From Marinobacter xestospongiae (lineage in GTDB: Bacteria > Pseudomonadota > Gammaproteobacteria > Pseudomonadales > Oleiphilaceae), in NCBI RefSeq assembly GCF_023156385.1, contig NZ_JAKZAK010000010.1, positions 21,922 to 85,921 of the forward strand: DNA of 64,000 bases, read 5' to 3'. Shown here in pieces: positions 50,067-59,332 of this stretch. The position numbers and the translations under genes were made by a program. The notes under the pieces are model-generated. The model searched no databases. It was not told the DNA's origin and saw only the letters and a list, made by a program, of their open reading frames with translations. Each line of letters opens with the position of its first letter. Position 1 is the first letter of the stretch.

Positions 50067-52919
50067 TTACATCGCCTCGATGGCTTTACGCTGGTCGCTG
50101 AGGCGGGTCAGGCTGCCCTGGGCGTCGCGGAGCTTCTCCTGCTCCTTCTCCACCACCTCGGCGGGCGCCTTGGCGGTGAACTTCTCATTGCCCAGTTTAC
50201 CTTCCAGGCGGCCGATTTCCTTGTTGAGGCGCTCCAGTTCCTTGTCCAGACGCGCCAGTTCGGCGGCCTTGTCGATCAGTCCGGCCATCGGCACCAGCAC
50301 TTCCATCTCACCCACCAGTTGGGTAGCGGACATGGGGGCTTCGGCGCCGTCGAACCAGTCCAGGCTCTCCAGCTTGGCCAGGGAGATCAGGAACTGGCGG
50401 TTGTCGTTCATGCGGCGCTGATCGTCGGCGCTGGAGCCCCGCAGCAGGACCGGAATCCGCTTGGCGGGGGAGATGTTCATCTCGCCACGGATGTTGCGCA
50501 CGGCAACGATCACGCCCTTGAGCCATTCGATGTCGGCGGTCAGCGACTCATCCTTGCGGCTGCTGTCAGGCTGCGGGTAAGGCTGCAGCATGATGCTGTC
50601 GCCCTGTTTGCCCGCCAGGGGCGCAATGCGCTGCCAGATCTCTTCGGTGATGAACGGCATAATCGGATGCGCCAGCCGCAGCACGGCCTCCAGCACACGC
50701 ACCAGGGTACGACGGGTGCCGCGCTTGGCCTCGGCACTGGCGGTCTCGTCGTTCAGCGCCGGTTTGGACAGCTCCAGGTACCAGTCGCAGTACTCGTTCC
50801 AGATGAACTCATAGAGCGCGTAGGCCGCCAGGTCGAAGCGGTATTGCTCCAGGTGACGGGCGACTTCCTGCTCGCAGTGCTGCAGTTCGCTGATGATCCA
50901 GCGATCCGCCAGCGACAGCTCCACCGGCTCGTCGTTGACGCCGCAGTCCTCGCCTTCGGTGTTCATCAGCACGTAGCGGGCCGCGTTCCACAGCTTGTTG
51001 CAGAAGTTGCGGTAGCCTTCCAGGCGCTTCATGTCCCAGTTGATGTCACGGCCGGTGGTGGCCATGGCCGCCAGGGTGAAGCGCAGGGCATCGGTGCCGT
51101 GGGCGGCAATGCCTTCCGGGAATTCCTTCTGGGTGCGCTTGCCTATCTTCTCGGCCAGCTGCGGCTGCATCATGTTGCCGGTGCGCTTCTCCAGCAGGGC
51201 GTCCAGGTCGATGCCGTCGATCATGTCCAGTGGGTCAAGCACGTTGCCCTTGGATTTGGACATCTTCTGGCCATGCTCGTCGCGGATCAGGCCGGTGACG
51301 TAGACGGTCTTGAACGGAACCTGCGGGGTACCGTCCTCGTTCTTCATGAAGTGCATGGTCATCATGATCATCCGGGCAACCCAGAAGAAGATGATGTCGA
51401 AGCCGGTCACCAGCACGTCAGTGGGGTGGAACGTTTTCAGGCGTTCGGTGATTTCCGGCCAGCCCAGGGTGCCGAAAGTCCACAGCGCGGAGGAGAACCA
51501 GGTGTCCAGCACGTCCTCGTCCTGGCTCAGTTCCAGGTCGGCGGCCAGGTTGTATTTCTCGCGTACCGAGGCTTCGTCGCGACCGACGTAGATGTTGCCG
51601 TCGGCGTCGTACCAGGCCGGGATGCGGTGTCCCCACCACAGCTGACGGGAAATACACCAGTCCTGGATATCGCGCATCCAGGAGAAGTACATGTTCTCGT
51701 ACTGCTTGGGCACGAACTCGATGCGGCCGTCTTCCACCGCCTCGATGGCGGGCTTGGCCAGGGTCTTGGCATCGGCGAACCACTGATCGGTCAGCATCGG
51801 CTCGATGATCAGGCCGGAACGGTCGCCGCGGGGAACGCTGAGCACGTGGTCTTCCACCTGTTCCAGCAGGCCGGCGGCTTCCAGGTCAGCGACGATCAGC
51901 TTGCGGGCTTCCTCGCGGGTTTTGTCTGCGTAGGCCGCAGGCAGAGTGCCGTCGATCTCGTCATTGGCGCTGCCATCAGAATTGAACACCTCGGCGACGG
52001 CGCGGATGTTGGCGTCCTGGGTCATGACGTTGATCATCGGCAGCGCGTTGCGCTTGCCAACCGCGTAGTCATTGAAATCGTGGGCCGGGGTGATCTTCAC
52101 GCAGCCGCTGCCTTTCTCCGGATCGGCATGGTGGTCGGCCACGATGGGAATCTCACGGTTGACCAGAGGTAGCAGCACCTTCTGGCCAATTAGGTGTTGG
52201 TAGCGCTCATCATCCGGGTGGACGGCGACGGCGGTGTCACCCAGCATGGTTTCTGGACGGGTGGTGGCAACCACCAGGTAGTCCTTGCCGTCCTGAGTGG
52301 TGGCACCATTGGCCAGCGGGTAACGCAGGTGCCAGAAGTGCCCCTTTTCTTCCTTGTTTTCCACCTCCAGGTCAGAGATGGCGGTGTGCAGTTTCGGGTC
52401 CCAGTTCACCAGCCGCTTGCCGCGGTAGATCAGGCCGTCATCGTAAAGACGCACAAACACTTCCTGAACCGCCTTGTAGAAGCCGTCGTCCATGGTGAAG
52501 CGTTCGTGGTCCCAGTCCACGGAGTTGCCAAGGCGGCGCATCTGGCCGGTGATGGTGCCGCCAGAGTGCTCTTTCCAGTCCCAAATGCGCTTGATGAACT
52601 CATCCCGGCCCAGGTCGTGGCGGGTTTTCTCTTCTTCGACGGCCAGCTTGCGTTCCACCACCATCTGGGTCGCAATGCCGGCATGGTCCGTTCCTACCTG
52701 CCAGAGGGTATTATTGCCCTGCATGCGCTTGTAACGGGTCAGCGTGTCCATAATGGTGTGCTGGAACGCATGACCCATGTGCAGGCTGCCGGTGACATTG
52801 GGAGGCGGAATCATGAGGGTGTAGGGATTACCCTCACCGGAAGGGCGGAAGTAACCTTTGGATTCCCAGTTCTCGTACCACTGGCGCTCGATGTTTTCTG
52901 GCTGGTAGGTTTTTTCCAT
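50067..52919 (-). CDS. valS: Valyl-tRNA synthetase
   Basis: Charges tRNA-Val. The 950 aa from the ATG at 52919 match E. coli (951); a 72-codon open extension upstream has no family support. The class I motifs are [13 protein letters not shown] and [12 protein letters not shown]. An editing domain (about 200-350) and an anticodon-binding domain follow, and the C-terminal coiled-coil arm (about 880-950) is Lys/Glu/Leu-rich. In Pseudomonas and E. coli it directly follows holC; here cbiZ (opposite strand) and a small gene lie between. Confidence 0.97.
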   Translation of the reverse strand: MEKTYQPENIERQWYENWESKGYFRPSGEGNPYTLMIPPPNVTGSLHMGHAFQHTIMDTLTRYKRMQGNNTLWQVGTDHAGIATQMVVERKLAVEEEKTRHDLGRDEFIKRIWDWKEHSGGTITGQMRRLGNSVDWDHERFTMDDGFYKAVQEVFVRLYDDGLIYRGKRLVNWDPKLHTAISDLEVENKEEKGHFWHLRYPLANGATTQDGKDYLVVATTRPETMLGDTAVAVHPDDERYQHLIGQKVLLPLVNREIPIVADHHADPEKGSGCVKITPAHDFNDYAVGKRNALPMINVMTQDANIRAVAEVFNSDGSANDEIDGTLPAAYADKTREEARKLIVADLEAAGLLEQVEDHVLSVPRGDRSGLIIEPMLTDQWFADAKTLAKPAIEAVEDGRIEFVPKQYENMYFSWMRDIQDWCISRQLWWGHRIPAWYDADGNIYVGRDEASVREKYNLAADLELSQDEDVLDTWFSSALWTFGTLGWPEITERLKTFHPTDVLVTGFDIIFFWVARMIMMTMHFMKNEDGTPQVPFKTVYVTGLIRDEHGQKMSKSKGNVLDPLDMIDGIDLDALLEKRTGNMMQPQLAEKIGKRTQKEFPEGIAAHGTDALRFTLAAMATTGRDINWDMKRLEGYRNFCNKLWNAARYVLMNTEGEDCGVNDEPVELSLADRWIISELQHCEQEVARHLEQYRFDLAAYALYEFIWNEYCDWYLELSKPALNDETASAEAKRGTRRTLVRVLEAVLRLAHPIMPFITEEIWQRIAPLAGKQGDSIMLQPYPQPDSSRKDESLTADIEWLKGVIVAVRNIRGEMNISPAKRIPVLLRGSSADDQRRMNDNRQFLISLAKLESLDWFDGAEAPMSATQLVGEMEVLVPMAGLIDKAAELARLDKELERLNKEIGRLEGKLGNEKFTAKAPAEVVEKEQEKLRDAQGSLTRLSDQRKAIEAM

Positions 52920-53075
52920 GGGCTGTGCTGATGACCGCGTTGGTTGGTGAAAATCGAAAGTTTGAAGGCCGCAATTATACATGCTCTGGAAGGGTGCGGC
53001 GAACCCTCCGGAGGGCGCCACCGTCGTCAGCAGGTGGTGGTGGTGACCGTCGCGGCAAGACAGGGGAGAAAGTCG

Positions 53076-53747
53076 TTGTCGGAGCAGGATGATCTGGGCG
53101 GGGCCGCCATTCGGCCCTTGGTGGGTGAGCGTCATCTATACCTGGGTTTTGACCGGCCGCGGCCGTGCCTGAGTTCGGCGCCGTTGAACGGTGGTTTCCA
53201 GGTCGTTGACCAGGTGCTGAACCTGCACGTAAGCGGTCAGCCGGTGGCTGAAGCTCCCGACGTCTCGTTGCAGGCCTACGCCACGGCGGCGGGGTGGCCG
53301 GGCACCACGGTGGGGATGATGACCGCCGCGCGGCCAGGCTCTCTGCGCCACCGGCATTGTCGCTACCACCGGGAAAGCCTGGCGTTGTGGCTGACCTGTG
53401 GTCTGGACAATGCCCGCCGGGCCGGCGATCCCCATGACTGGCAGGGCGAGCTGGCGCCACCACCGGGCACCATCAACACGGTGCTGGTCACCAGTCTGAC
53501 CCTGAGCCCGGCCACCATGGTGGAACTGATGATGGTGCTCACCGAAGCCAAATGCGCAACCTTGCAGAAACTGGGCATTACCAGCCCGGTGTCTGGTCAG
53601 CTCGCCACGGGCACCGGGACCGATGCAACAGTGATTGTCGCCGGTCATGGTGGGGAAGAGCGTTGGGCCGGCAAGCACACCCTGCTGGGCGAACGCTCGG
53701 CCCAGTTGATGATGGCGGCGCTGGAGGCGTCGATCAGTAACTGTTAG
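53076..53747 (+). CDS. cbiZ: Adenosylcobinamide amidohydrolase CbiZ
   Basis: Hydrolyses the aminopropanol side chain of adenosylcobinamide to give adenosylcobyric acid, which can re-enter cobalamin synthesis. Family-typical blocks are [33 protein letters not shown] and [19 protein letters not shown] choose the TTG at 53076, which has GGGGAG seven bases upstream, giving 223 aa; the open frame extends to 52944 but without a good start. It is divergent from valS and convergent with the small gene before holC. Its place inside the usual pepA-holC-valS block suggests an insertion. Confidence 0.85.
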   Translation: MSEQDDLGGAAIRPLVGERHLYLGFDRPRPCLSSAPLNGGFQVVDQVLNLHVSGQPVAEAPDVSLQAYATAAGWPGTTVGMMTAARPGSLRHRHCRYHRESLALWLTCGLDNARRAGDPHDWQGELAPPPGTINTVLVTSLTLSPATMVELMMVLTEAKCATLQKLGITSPVSGQLATGTGTDATVIVAGHGGEERWAGKHTLLGERSAQLMMAALEASISNC

Positions 53748-53775
53748 AACTCCGCCCGCTCGTACGTGATCGGGG

Positions 53776-54084
53776 TCAGTCCTCGTCATCCCATTGGGGC
53801 CAGTTACCGCGACAGAACTGAATGATATCGCTGGTAGATGCAAAGCCCACGACCCGGCAGTAATCGTGAATGGGGTCTTTGCTGTCGTAGGTGAGCCATT
53901 GCCGGTTCTCCCAGAACATCAGGTCCAGTTGACCCAAACCATTTGGAAAACGAACGGCAGTCAGATACAGCCCTTCGAAAAAGGGCTCTCCTTGTTTCCA
54001 GCCGATGTTTTTGTTCATCTTTGCAGCCTGGGTTTTTGAATACAGTTTTCCGGGTGGTAGATGGCTCGTTTCGCTGATTCCCAC
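53776..54084 (-). CDS. Hypothetical protein coupled to holC
   Basis: Unrecognised protein of 102 aa from a GTG at 54084 that overlaps the holC stop (TAGTG); an internal ATG at 54018 would give 80 aa. It is rich in aromatic residues (KNIGWKQGEPFFEGLYLTA, then DLMFWENRQWLTYDS) and ends acidic (PQWDDED), with no membrane segment or obvious catalytic motif. A loose resemblance to small phage-type DUF551-like proteins (W at the start, then a W-x2-W pattern) is not enough for a call. It is transcribed after holC and convergent with cbiZ. Confidence 0.65.
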   Translation of the reverse strand: MGISETSHLPPGKLYSKTQAAKMNKNIGWKQGEPFFEGLYLTAVRFPNGLGQLDLMFWENRQWLTYDSKDPIHDYCRVVGFASTSDIIQFCRGNWPQWDDED

Positions 54085-54560
54085 TACCGCTTTCGAAAAT
54101 CATGCACCTGCGGTTCGATGCCCAGCGCCCTTAGCTGCTTGAAATGGGAGCGGGCCTGGTTGAGGACGGCGGGGTCGTTGTGGGCCACCAGGGCCAGGCG
54201 TTTGAAACGGTCGGCGTCGGCGGGGAGGGTGGCTGACAGCACCACCACGGTGTCCCAGTCTTCGGCGACGGGCGGGCACAGCAGGATGCCCACCGGGTCG
54301 GTACAGGTGGTGGCGGTGTCCGGCACGATGCTGTGGGGGATGAAGGCGTCCGGGTTGAACTGCCACAGCAGGTCGTCCAGATCCTGGGCCTGCTGGCTGC
54401 TGTCGCAGACGATGCAGACCCGGTCCCCCTGTTGCCAGGCCTTGTCCACCAGCCGCACCGCATGGAGATTGCGGGCGGCGGGTGTGTTCTTGGCGAGGAT
54501 GTGGAACCAGTAGGCCTGGTTCCGTTCACCCTGGTGCTGGTTGCCGGAATCAGCCGGCAT
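54084..54560 (-). CDS. holC: DNA polymerase III chi subunit
   Basis: Clamp-loader accessory subunit that binds single-strand-binding protein and, with psi, links it to the tau complex. The 158 aa are close to E. coli (147). Recognisable parts are the YWFHILAKN segment near the N-terminus, the [17 protein letters not shown] segment, [17 protein letters not shown] and the late [16 protein letters not shown]. It starts within the last 11 bases of pepA, and its stop overlaps the start of the next small gene. In relatives valS follows directly. Confidence 0.92.
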   Translation of the reverse strand: MPADSGNQHQGERNQAYWFHILAKNTPAARNLHAVRLVDKAWQQGDRVCIVCDSSQQAQDLDDLLWQFNPDAFIPHSIVPDTATTCTDPVGILLCPPVAEDWDTVVVLSATLPADADRFKRLALVAHNDPAVLNQARSHFKQLRALGIEPQVHDFRKR

Positions 54561-56040
54561 GAGACATCAGGTAGTCGACCAGCAGCGGTACCGGTCGGCC
54601 AGATGAGCCCTTGGCCTTGCCGGAGTGCCAGGCGGTACCGGCGATGTCTAGGTGGGCCCAGCGGTACTCCTTGGTGAACCGGGACAGGAAGCAGGCGGCG
54701 GTGATGGTGCCGGCCGGACGGCCACCAATGTTCTGCATGTCGGCAAAATTGCTGTCCAGCTGAGCCTGGTACTCGTCCCACAGCGGCAGGCGCCAGGCGC
54801 GGTCGCAGGCGCGTTCGCCGGAGGCCAGCAGTTCGTTGGCCAGGGCGTCGTCGTTGCTCAGCAGGCCGGTGGCGTGGTTACCCAGTGCGATGATGCAGGC
54901 GCCGGTCAGGGTGGCCAGGTCGATCACAGTCTCCGGATCAAAACGCTTGACGTAGGTAAGGGCGTCACACAGCACCAGACGGCCCTCGGCGTCAGTATTG
55001 AGGATCTCCACCGTCTGGCCGGACATGGAGGTGACAATGTCCCCGGGACGGGTGGCGCCGCCATCCGGCATATTTTCCGCTGCGGCAATCACCGCAACCA
55101 CGTTGATCTTGGGCTGGGTTTCCGCCAGCACCCGCATGGCACCAAAGACAGAGGCGGAACCGCCCATGTCGTATTTCATTTCGTCCATGCCTTCGCCGGG
55201 CTTGAGGCTGATGCCGCCGCTGTCAAAGGTGATGCCTTTGCCAACCAGAACGTGGGGCTTGTCCTTGGCCTTGCCGCCACGGTACTCCATCACGATCAGG
55301 CGGGCGGGCTGCTTGCTGCCGGCCGCCACAGACAGCAGGGTGTTCATGCCCAGCTTCTTCATTTCCTTTTCGTCCAGGATTTCGGTCTTGATGTTGCCGA
55401 AGTCCTTGGCGAGCTTCTCGGCCTGTTTGGCCAGCCAGGTCGGATGGCAGATGTTGGGCGGGGTATTGCCCAGGTCGCGGGTGAAGTTCATGCCGCGCCC
55501 GGTGGCCAGGCCGAGTTCAAAGGCGCTCTTGAGGGCCTTGGTGGTTGCCGAGGCGCTGACCGTCACCTTTTTCAGTTTGCGTGGCTTGGGCTTCTCACTC
55601 TTGTAATCGTGGAAGGTGTAGAGCTGGTCTTCCAGGGTGCGGCCAATCAGGCTCAGACGTCCGGCCTCGGAGCTGGCCTGGTCGTCACCAGTGGTTGCGC
55701 TGTCAGCAAGGGCGAGCAGAACGTTGCCGGCGGCACCGTCCTTGAGCTGCCCCACAGCGGCGATCAGCGCCTTGCGGTAGTTGGTGGGATTGCGATCCGC
55801 ATCCTTGCCGCTGCCGACCACCAGAACCCGGGGCCAGGGCTGGCCGCTGACCGGAATCATCAGCGTGGTGGCGTTGCGGCCGCTGATGTCGCCACTCTTG
55901 ACCAGCTGCTTGAGCAGACCGCCCAGTGCTTCATCAACCTGCTGGGTGGATTCCGGCCAGTCTCCCTGTTCGGGTACGGCGACCACAACGCAGTCTGCTT
56001 TACTACTGGATACGGCTTTACTGCTCAGCGTGAAATTCAT
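54550..56040 (-). CDS. pepA: Leucyl aminopeptidase
   Basis: M17 zinc/manganese aminopeptidase, 496 aa (E. coli PepA 503). In E. coli it also binds DNA at cer sites and the carAB promoter. The core signature is intact: [10 protein letters not shown], the metal-binding stretch ending [12 protein letters not shown], and [16 protein letters not shown], followed by the [10 protein letters not shown] segment. The N-terminal domain (about 1-165) is less conserved. AGGAG five bases upstream supports the ATG at 56040. holC overlaps its 3' end, and lptF is divergent. Confidence 0.97.
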   Translation of the reverse strand: MNFTLSSKAVSSSKADCVVVAVPEQGDWPESTQQVDEALGGLLKQLVKSGDISGRNATTLMIPVSGQPWPRVLVVGSGKDADRNPTNYRKALIAAVGQLKDGAAGNVLLALADSATTGDDQASSEAGRLSLIGRTLEDQLYTFHDYKSEKPKPRKLKKVTVSASATTKALKSAFELGLATGRGMNFTRDLGNTPPNICHPTWLAKQAEKLAKDFGNIKTEILDEKEMKKLGMNTLLSVAAGSKQPARLIVMEYRGGKAKDKPHVLVGKGITFDSGGISLKPGEGMDEMKYDMGGSASVFGAMRVLAETQPKINVVAVIAAAENMPDGGATRPGDIVTSMSGQTVEILNTDAEGRLVLCDALTYVKRFDPETVIDLATLTGACIIALGNHATGLLSNDDALANELLASGERACDRAWRLPLWDEYQAQLDSNFADMQNIGGRPAGTITAACFLSRFTKEYRWAHLDIAGTAWHSGKAKGSSGRPVPLLVDYLMSHAG

Positions 56041-56340
56041 GACAACTCCTGAGTGTGTTTTGGGGCTTCATTTCCCTCGATGGATAGATCCTAACCTTAG
56101 GGTGGCGCGGGCAATTATCAAGGGATGCGCGACCGATACCCGGCCGGTGCCTGGCGGGGAGGCGGTGCGGCTCTGTCATTCGTCGATCAGGTTACATAGA
56201 ATACCCGACAATTTCTCCGTTGCCTTGGGAGTCTCTGATTTTGAGGCTCCTTTATTCCGGATCTGGCCACTGGACAGTGTGTGCAGGGGCGATTTGGAAT
56301 TGATCAGAGGCCCCCTAGTTTCCGGCCAGAAGAGACTGTC
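56041..56340. other. 300-bp divergent region between pepA and lptF
   Basis: No gene is evident; the lptF frame stays open back to 56281 without a start or ribosome site worth preferring. A possible pepA promoter lies at 56094-56121 (TTGATA, 16 bp, TAAGGT on the - strand). I found no clear lptF promoter. Confidence 0.5.
56094..56121 (-). promoter_or_regulatory. Candidate promoter for pepA
   Basis: On the - strand, TTGATA is followed after 16 bp by TAAGGT, about 54 bp upstream of the pepA ATG. The -35 is good and the -10 weak. Confidence 0.4.
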
Positions 56341-57444
56341 TTGAGCATCGTTTTCCGTTACCTCACCCGTCAAGTGATGATCAGCATGCTGGCGGTGTCC
56401 GGCATTCTGTTGCTGGTGTTTATGAGTGGGCGCTTCATCAAGTACCTGGCCGATGCGGCCCAGGGGGAACTGGCCGGCGATGTGCTGTTCCAGATCATGG
56501 CCTACCGTTTCCCCGGCTTTCTCGAGCTGATCCTGCCGCTGGGCTACTTCATTGGCATTCTGCTGGCTTATGGCCGCATGTATCTGGAAAGCGAGATGAC
56601 GGTGCTGTTCGCCTGCGGGGTCAGTGATCGTCAGGTGCTCAAGCAGACGCTGATCGGCAGCGGCCTGGTAATGCTGGCCGTGGGCGCCATGAGCCTGTAC
56701 GTCTCGCCCTGGGGCATGGAGCAGGTGGAACGCATCTTCAATGAACAGCGCAAAGCCACCGAGTTTGAGATGCTGGCGCCGGGCCGGTTCCAGGATCTGT
56801 CGTCCGGCGAGCGGGTGACCTACACCGAGGCGTTGAGCGACGACAAACGTCAGCTTCAGGGCGTGTTCATTGCCGAGATTTCCCGGGACAAGCCGGGCAT
56901 CAGCATCGTGACCGCCGAGGTGGGGTCTCAGTTGGTGGACAGCGAAACCGGCAGCCGCTTCCTGATTCTCGAGGAGGGCGCGCGCTACCAGGGCGTGCCG
57001 GGGCAACTGGACTATCAGGTCACCACCTTCGATGCCTATGGTCTCAAGGTGCTGGCCGGAGATGCCCGGGACCGGGAGCTGGAAGAGGCGGTCAGTACCC
57101 TGGAGTTGATGGCGTCGGATCGTCCCGAGGATCGGGCGATGCTGCACTGGCGCTTCTCGTTACCGCTGATTGTGCCCATCGTGACTCTGCTGGCGGTACG
57201 GCTGAGCCGGGTCAATCCCCGCCAGGGCCGGTTCTTCCATCTGTTGCCGGCCATGCTGGTGTACATCCTGTATCTTGGCTTGCTGATCGTGGCGCGGGAC
57301 GCCTTGGCGGACGGCAAGGTACCGGAATGGATTGGCATGCTCTGGGTTCACGCCCTGTTCCTGGCACTGGGACTGTGGCTGCAGTTCGGGCCGGCCTGGC
57401 TCCATCGCCGGCGGCTGACCCGGGAGGGCGCGCGCCATGCGTAA
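56341..57444 (+). CDS. lptF: LPS export permease LptF
   Basis: Inner-membrane subunit of the LptB2FG ABC transporter that extracts LPS and passes it to LptC. From the TTG at 56341, with AGAAGAGA upstream, the protein is 367 aa (E. coli 366) and starts MSIVFRYLTRQV, matching the family. Three N-terminal helices (including VSGILLLVFMSG and LELILPLGYFIGILLAY) are followed by a periplasmic beta-jellyroll domain (about 130-265) and three C-terminal helices. The coupling-helix region YLESEMTVLFACGVSD is conserved. lptG overlaps its 3' end by 8 bp. Confidence 0.96.
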   Translation: MSIVFRYLTRQVMISMLAVSGILLLVFMSGRFIKYLADAAQGELAGDVLFQIMAYRFPGFLELILPLGYFIGILLAYGRMYLESEMTVLFACGVSDRQVLKQTLIGSGLVMLAVGAMSLYVSPWGMEQVERIFNEQRKATEFEMLAPGRFQDLSSGERVTYTEALSDDKRQLQGVFIAEISRDKPGISIVTAEVGSQLVDSETGSRFLILEEGARYQGVPGQLDYQVTTFDAYGLKVLAGDARDRELEEAVSTLELMASDRPEDRAMLHWRFSLPLIVPIVTLLAVRLSRVNPRQGRFFHLLPAMLVYILYLGLLIVARDALADGKVPEWIGMLWVHALFLALGLWLQFGPAWLHRRRLTREGARHA

Positions 57445-58498
57445 GCTCGACCGCTATGTGATGCGTACCGTCGGCGGCGCCATGCTGCTGGTGATGATGG
57501 TGGTGCTGTCGCTGGACCTGATCTTCGCCTTCATCGCCGAGCTGGATGATGCGGAAGCCGATTACCAGACCCTGCAGGCTCTGCTGTACGTGTTCATGAC
57601 GCTGCCGCGCCGGATCTACGATTATCTGCCTTTGGGCGCCTTCATGGGGTGCCTGGTGGGGCTGGGGGCCATGGCCAGTTCGTCGGAGCTGACAGTGATC
57701 CGGGCGGCGGGGGTGTCGATTCGCCGTATCATCTGGTCGGCGATGAAGCCGACGCTGTTGGTGGTGGTGATTGGCCTGCTGATTGGTGAATACGTGGCGC
57801 CGCCCTTTGAGCGTATGGCTCAGAGCCAGAAAGCGGTGGCCCAGGGCGCCGGCAGTAACATTGCGTCGGCGCGGGGGATCTGGCACCGGGAAGGAGACAC
57901 CTTCATTCACCTCAACGCGGTGCAGCCCAACGGCGTACTGCACGGGGTTTCACTGTTCCGTTTCACCGACCGGCGCAGCATGGTCACGGCCACGTTTGCC
58001 GAGCGGGCGATTCACCAGGGTGATCACTGGCTGCTGCAGAATGCGGTGACCACGCGTTTTCATCCCCAGAATACCGAGCGGGAGGCGCACCAGCAGCTGC
58101 GCTGGGATACCGGGCTGTCGCCAGAGGTGTTGAGTGTACTCATCGTCAAACCGGAGAATCTGTCGATGTCCGGTCTGTTTACCTACGCGTCCTACCTTGA
58201 TCAGCAGGAGCTGAGTTCGGCGAGTTACTGGCTGGCGTTCTGGAAAAAGGTGCTGATGCCGGTGGGCACGGCGGTGATGGTGCTGGTGGCCATCTCATTT
58301 GTGTTCGGCCCCCTGCGGTCCGTCACCATGGGGTTCCGAGTGTTCACCGGTCTGATTGTCGGGTTGCTGTTCAAGTACATGCAGGATCTGTTGGGGCCGA
58401 TGAGTCTGGTATTCGGCTTCGCCCCCATTCTGGCCATTCTGGTGCCGATCCTGATTAATGCGGTGGTGGGGGTGTTGCTGATGCGGCGTGCCGGGTAG
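57437..58498 (+). CDS. lptG: LPS export permease LptG
   Basis: Partner of LptF in the LptB2FG transporter, 353 aa (E. coli 360). Helices at the N-terminus (MLLVMMVVLSLDLIFAF) and C-terminus flank a periplasmic domain (about 130-270). The coupling-helix segment is MASSSELTVIRAAGVSIRRI, typical of LptG. It overlaps lptF by 8 bp. A long imperfect hairpin (58485-58512) spans its stop. The LptB ATPase is not in this window. Confidence 0.97.
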   Translation: MRKLDRYVMRTVGGAMLLVMMVVLSLDLIFAFIAELDDAEADYQTLQALLYVFMTLPRRIYDYLPLGAFMGCLVGLGAMASSSELTVIRAAGVSIRRIIWSAMKPTLLVVVIGLLIGEYVAPPFERMAQSQKAVAQGAGSNIASARGIWHREGDTFIHLNAVQPNGVLHGVSLFRFTDRRSMVTATFAERAIHQGDHWLLQNAVTTRFHPQNTEREAHQQLRWDTGLSPEVLSVLIVKPENLSMSGLFTYASYLDQQELSSASYWLAFWKKVLMPVGTAVMVLVAISFVFGPLRSVTMGFRVFTGLIVGLLFKYMQDLLGPMSLVFGFAPILAILVPILINAVVGVLLMRRAG

Positions 58499-58512
58499 CG
58501 ACCCAGCACGCC
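58485..58512. terminator. Imperfect hairpin over the lptG stop
   Basis: GGCGTGC-C-GGGT pairs with ACCC-A-GCACGCC around AGCG: 11 pairs with one mismatch, positions 58485-58512. There is no immediate T-run on the + strand, so termination efficiency is uncertain; it may serve both convergent genes. Confidence 0.5.
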
Positions 58513-58520
58513 GATGACGA

Positions 58521-59060
58521 CTATTTTTTCTTGTCGGGATTCGGCACCCGGACCACCTGGGTTTTCGAGACCCGATCCACCAAAGATTCTCCCCGGAACG
58601 GCCAGAACACCAGGCCCACGGCGGGCGCCAGGATGATCAGGCTCCAGCTGCCCCAGTGGTACAGGCAGAGCAGGGCGCCAAACAGGGCGACGGCTGCCAT
58701 CATGAAGCGCTTCAGGGACTGGCTCCAGCTGATGGAGATGCCGTTGAGATTCTGCACCCGGATGCGCCAGACTTGCATGCCCAGGGTCTGTCCGGAGCGG
58801 GTCCAGAAGTAACCAAAGAACAGGTACAGCACCACGAACAGAAGGCTGCTGAGTACCGGATCGGCCTCCAGGGTACCCGCTTCCATCTTCGCCTCATACT
58901 GGTCGAAGCCCATCACCCAGGCCGCCACCAGGGTGTACAGCCAGGTGGTCACCATCAATACCGCAATGCAGATCAGTCCGTCATAGATGATGGCCAGCAA
59001 CCGGCGGGTCAGGGTGGCCGGTGGCAGCAGAATGTCCTCGTCGTGAAAGCGGCGTGGCAT
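58521..59060 (-). CDS. RDD family membrane protein
   Basis: Small integral membrane protein of 179 aa with the RDD pattern: the arginine-containing LTRRLLAIIYDGLICIAVL near residue 20 with its aspartate, then further helices (SLLFVVLYLFFGYF and a third near residue 135) with WRIRVQNLNG between. The family has unknown or varied function; some members affect ion balance or are partners of larger membrane proteins. It is convergent with lptG and divergent from alaS, as is common in Pseudomonas-like genomes. Confidence 0.85.
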   Translation of the reverse strand: MPRRFHDEDILLPPATLTRRLLAIIYDGLICIAVLMVTTWLYTLVAAWVMGFDQYEAKMEAGTLEADPVLSSLLFVVLYLFFGYFWTRSGQTLGMQVWRIRVQNLNGISISWSQSLKRFMMAAVALFGALLCLYHWGSWSLIILAPAVGLVFWPFRGESLVDRVSKTQVVRVPNPDKKK

Positions 59061-59332
59061 CGAATACTCCTGGATTGTGGTTTCGCCCCGCCGTGGTGCC
59101 GGTGACCCGGGATCGCTGCGGGAGACATGGAATCAGGGCGAGAGTATACCTTGCCGAATCATTCCCCGCTCGCGGTGATGAATCCGTTTTTCCGCTGTTC
59201 AGCCTATGCTAGAGTAGCGGATTTGCGCCGCCGGACGACGGCCTTCCCCGGGCCTTTTTATTGTTTTGGTGGCGCTATCAGGAATGAATCTTATTCATCG
59301 AACGGTTGATACGTGGACCAGGGCACTTCTCT

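Noticed and set aside
50046..52172. 708-codon open frame on the + strand
   Set aside because: Antisense to valS. The composition (His/Gln/Gly/Val-rich) is typical of a shadow frame and it has no recognisable motif.
52920..53075. Cobalamin riboswitch before cbiZ
   Set aside because: The valS-cbiZ gap is about 156 bp and no B12-box-like element was recognised.
52920..53135. N-terminal extension of valS by 72 residues
   Set aside because: The frame is open, but the added residues are His/Ser/Pro-rich without family support, and the ATG at 52919 gives the standard length.
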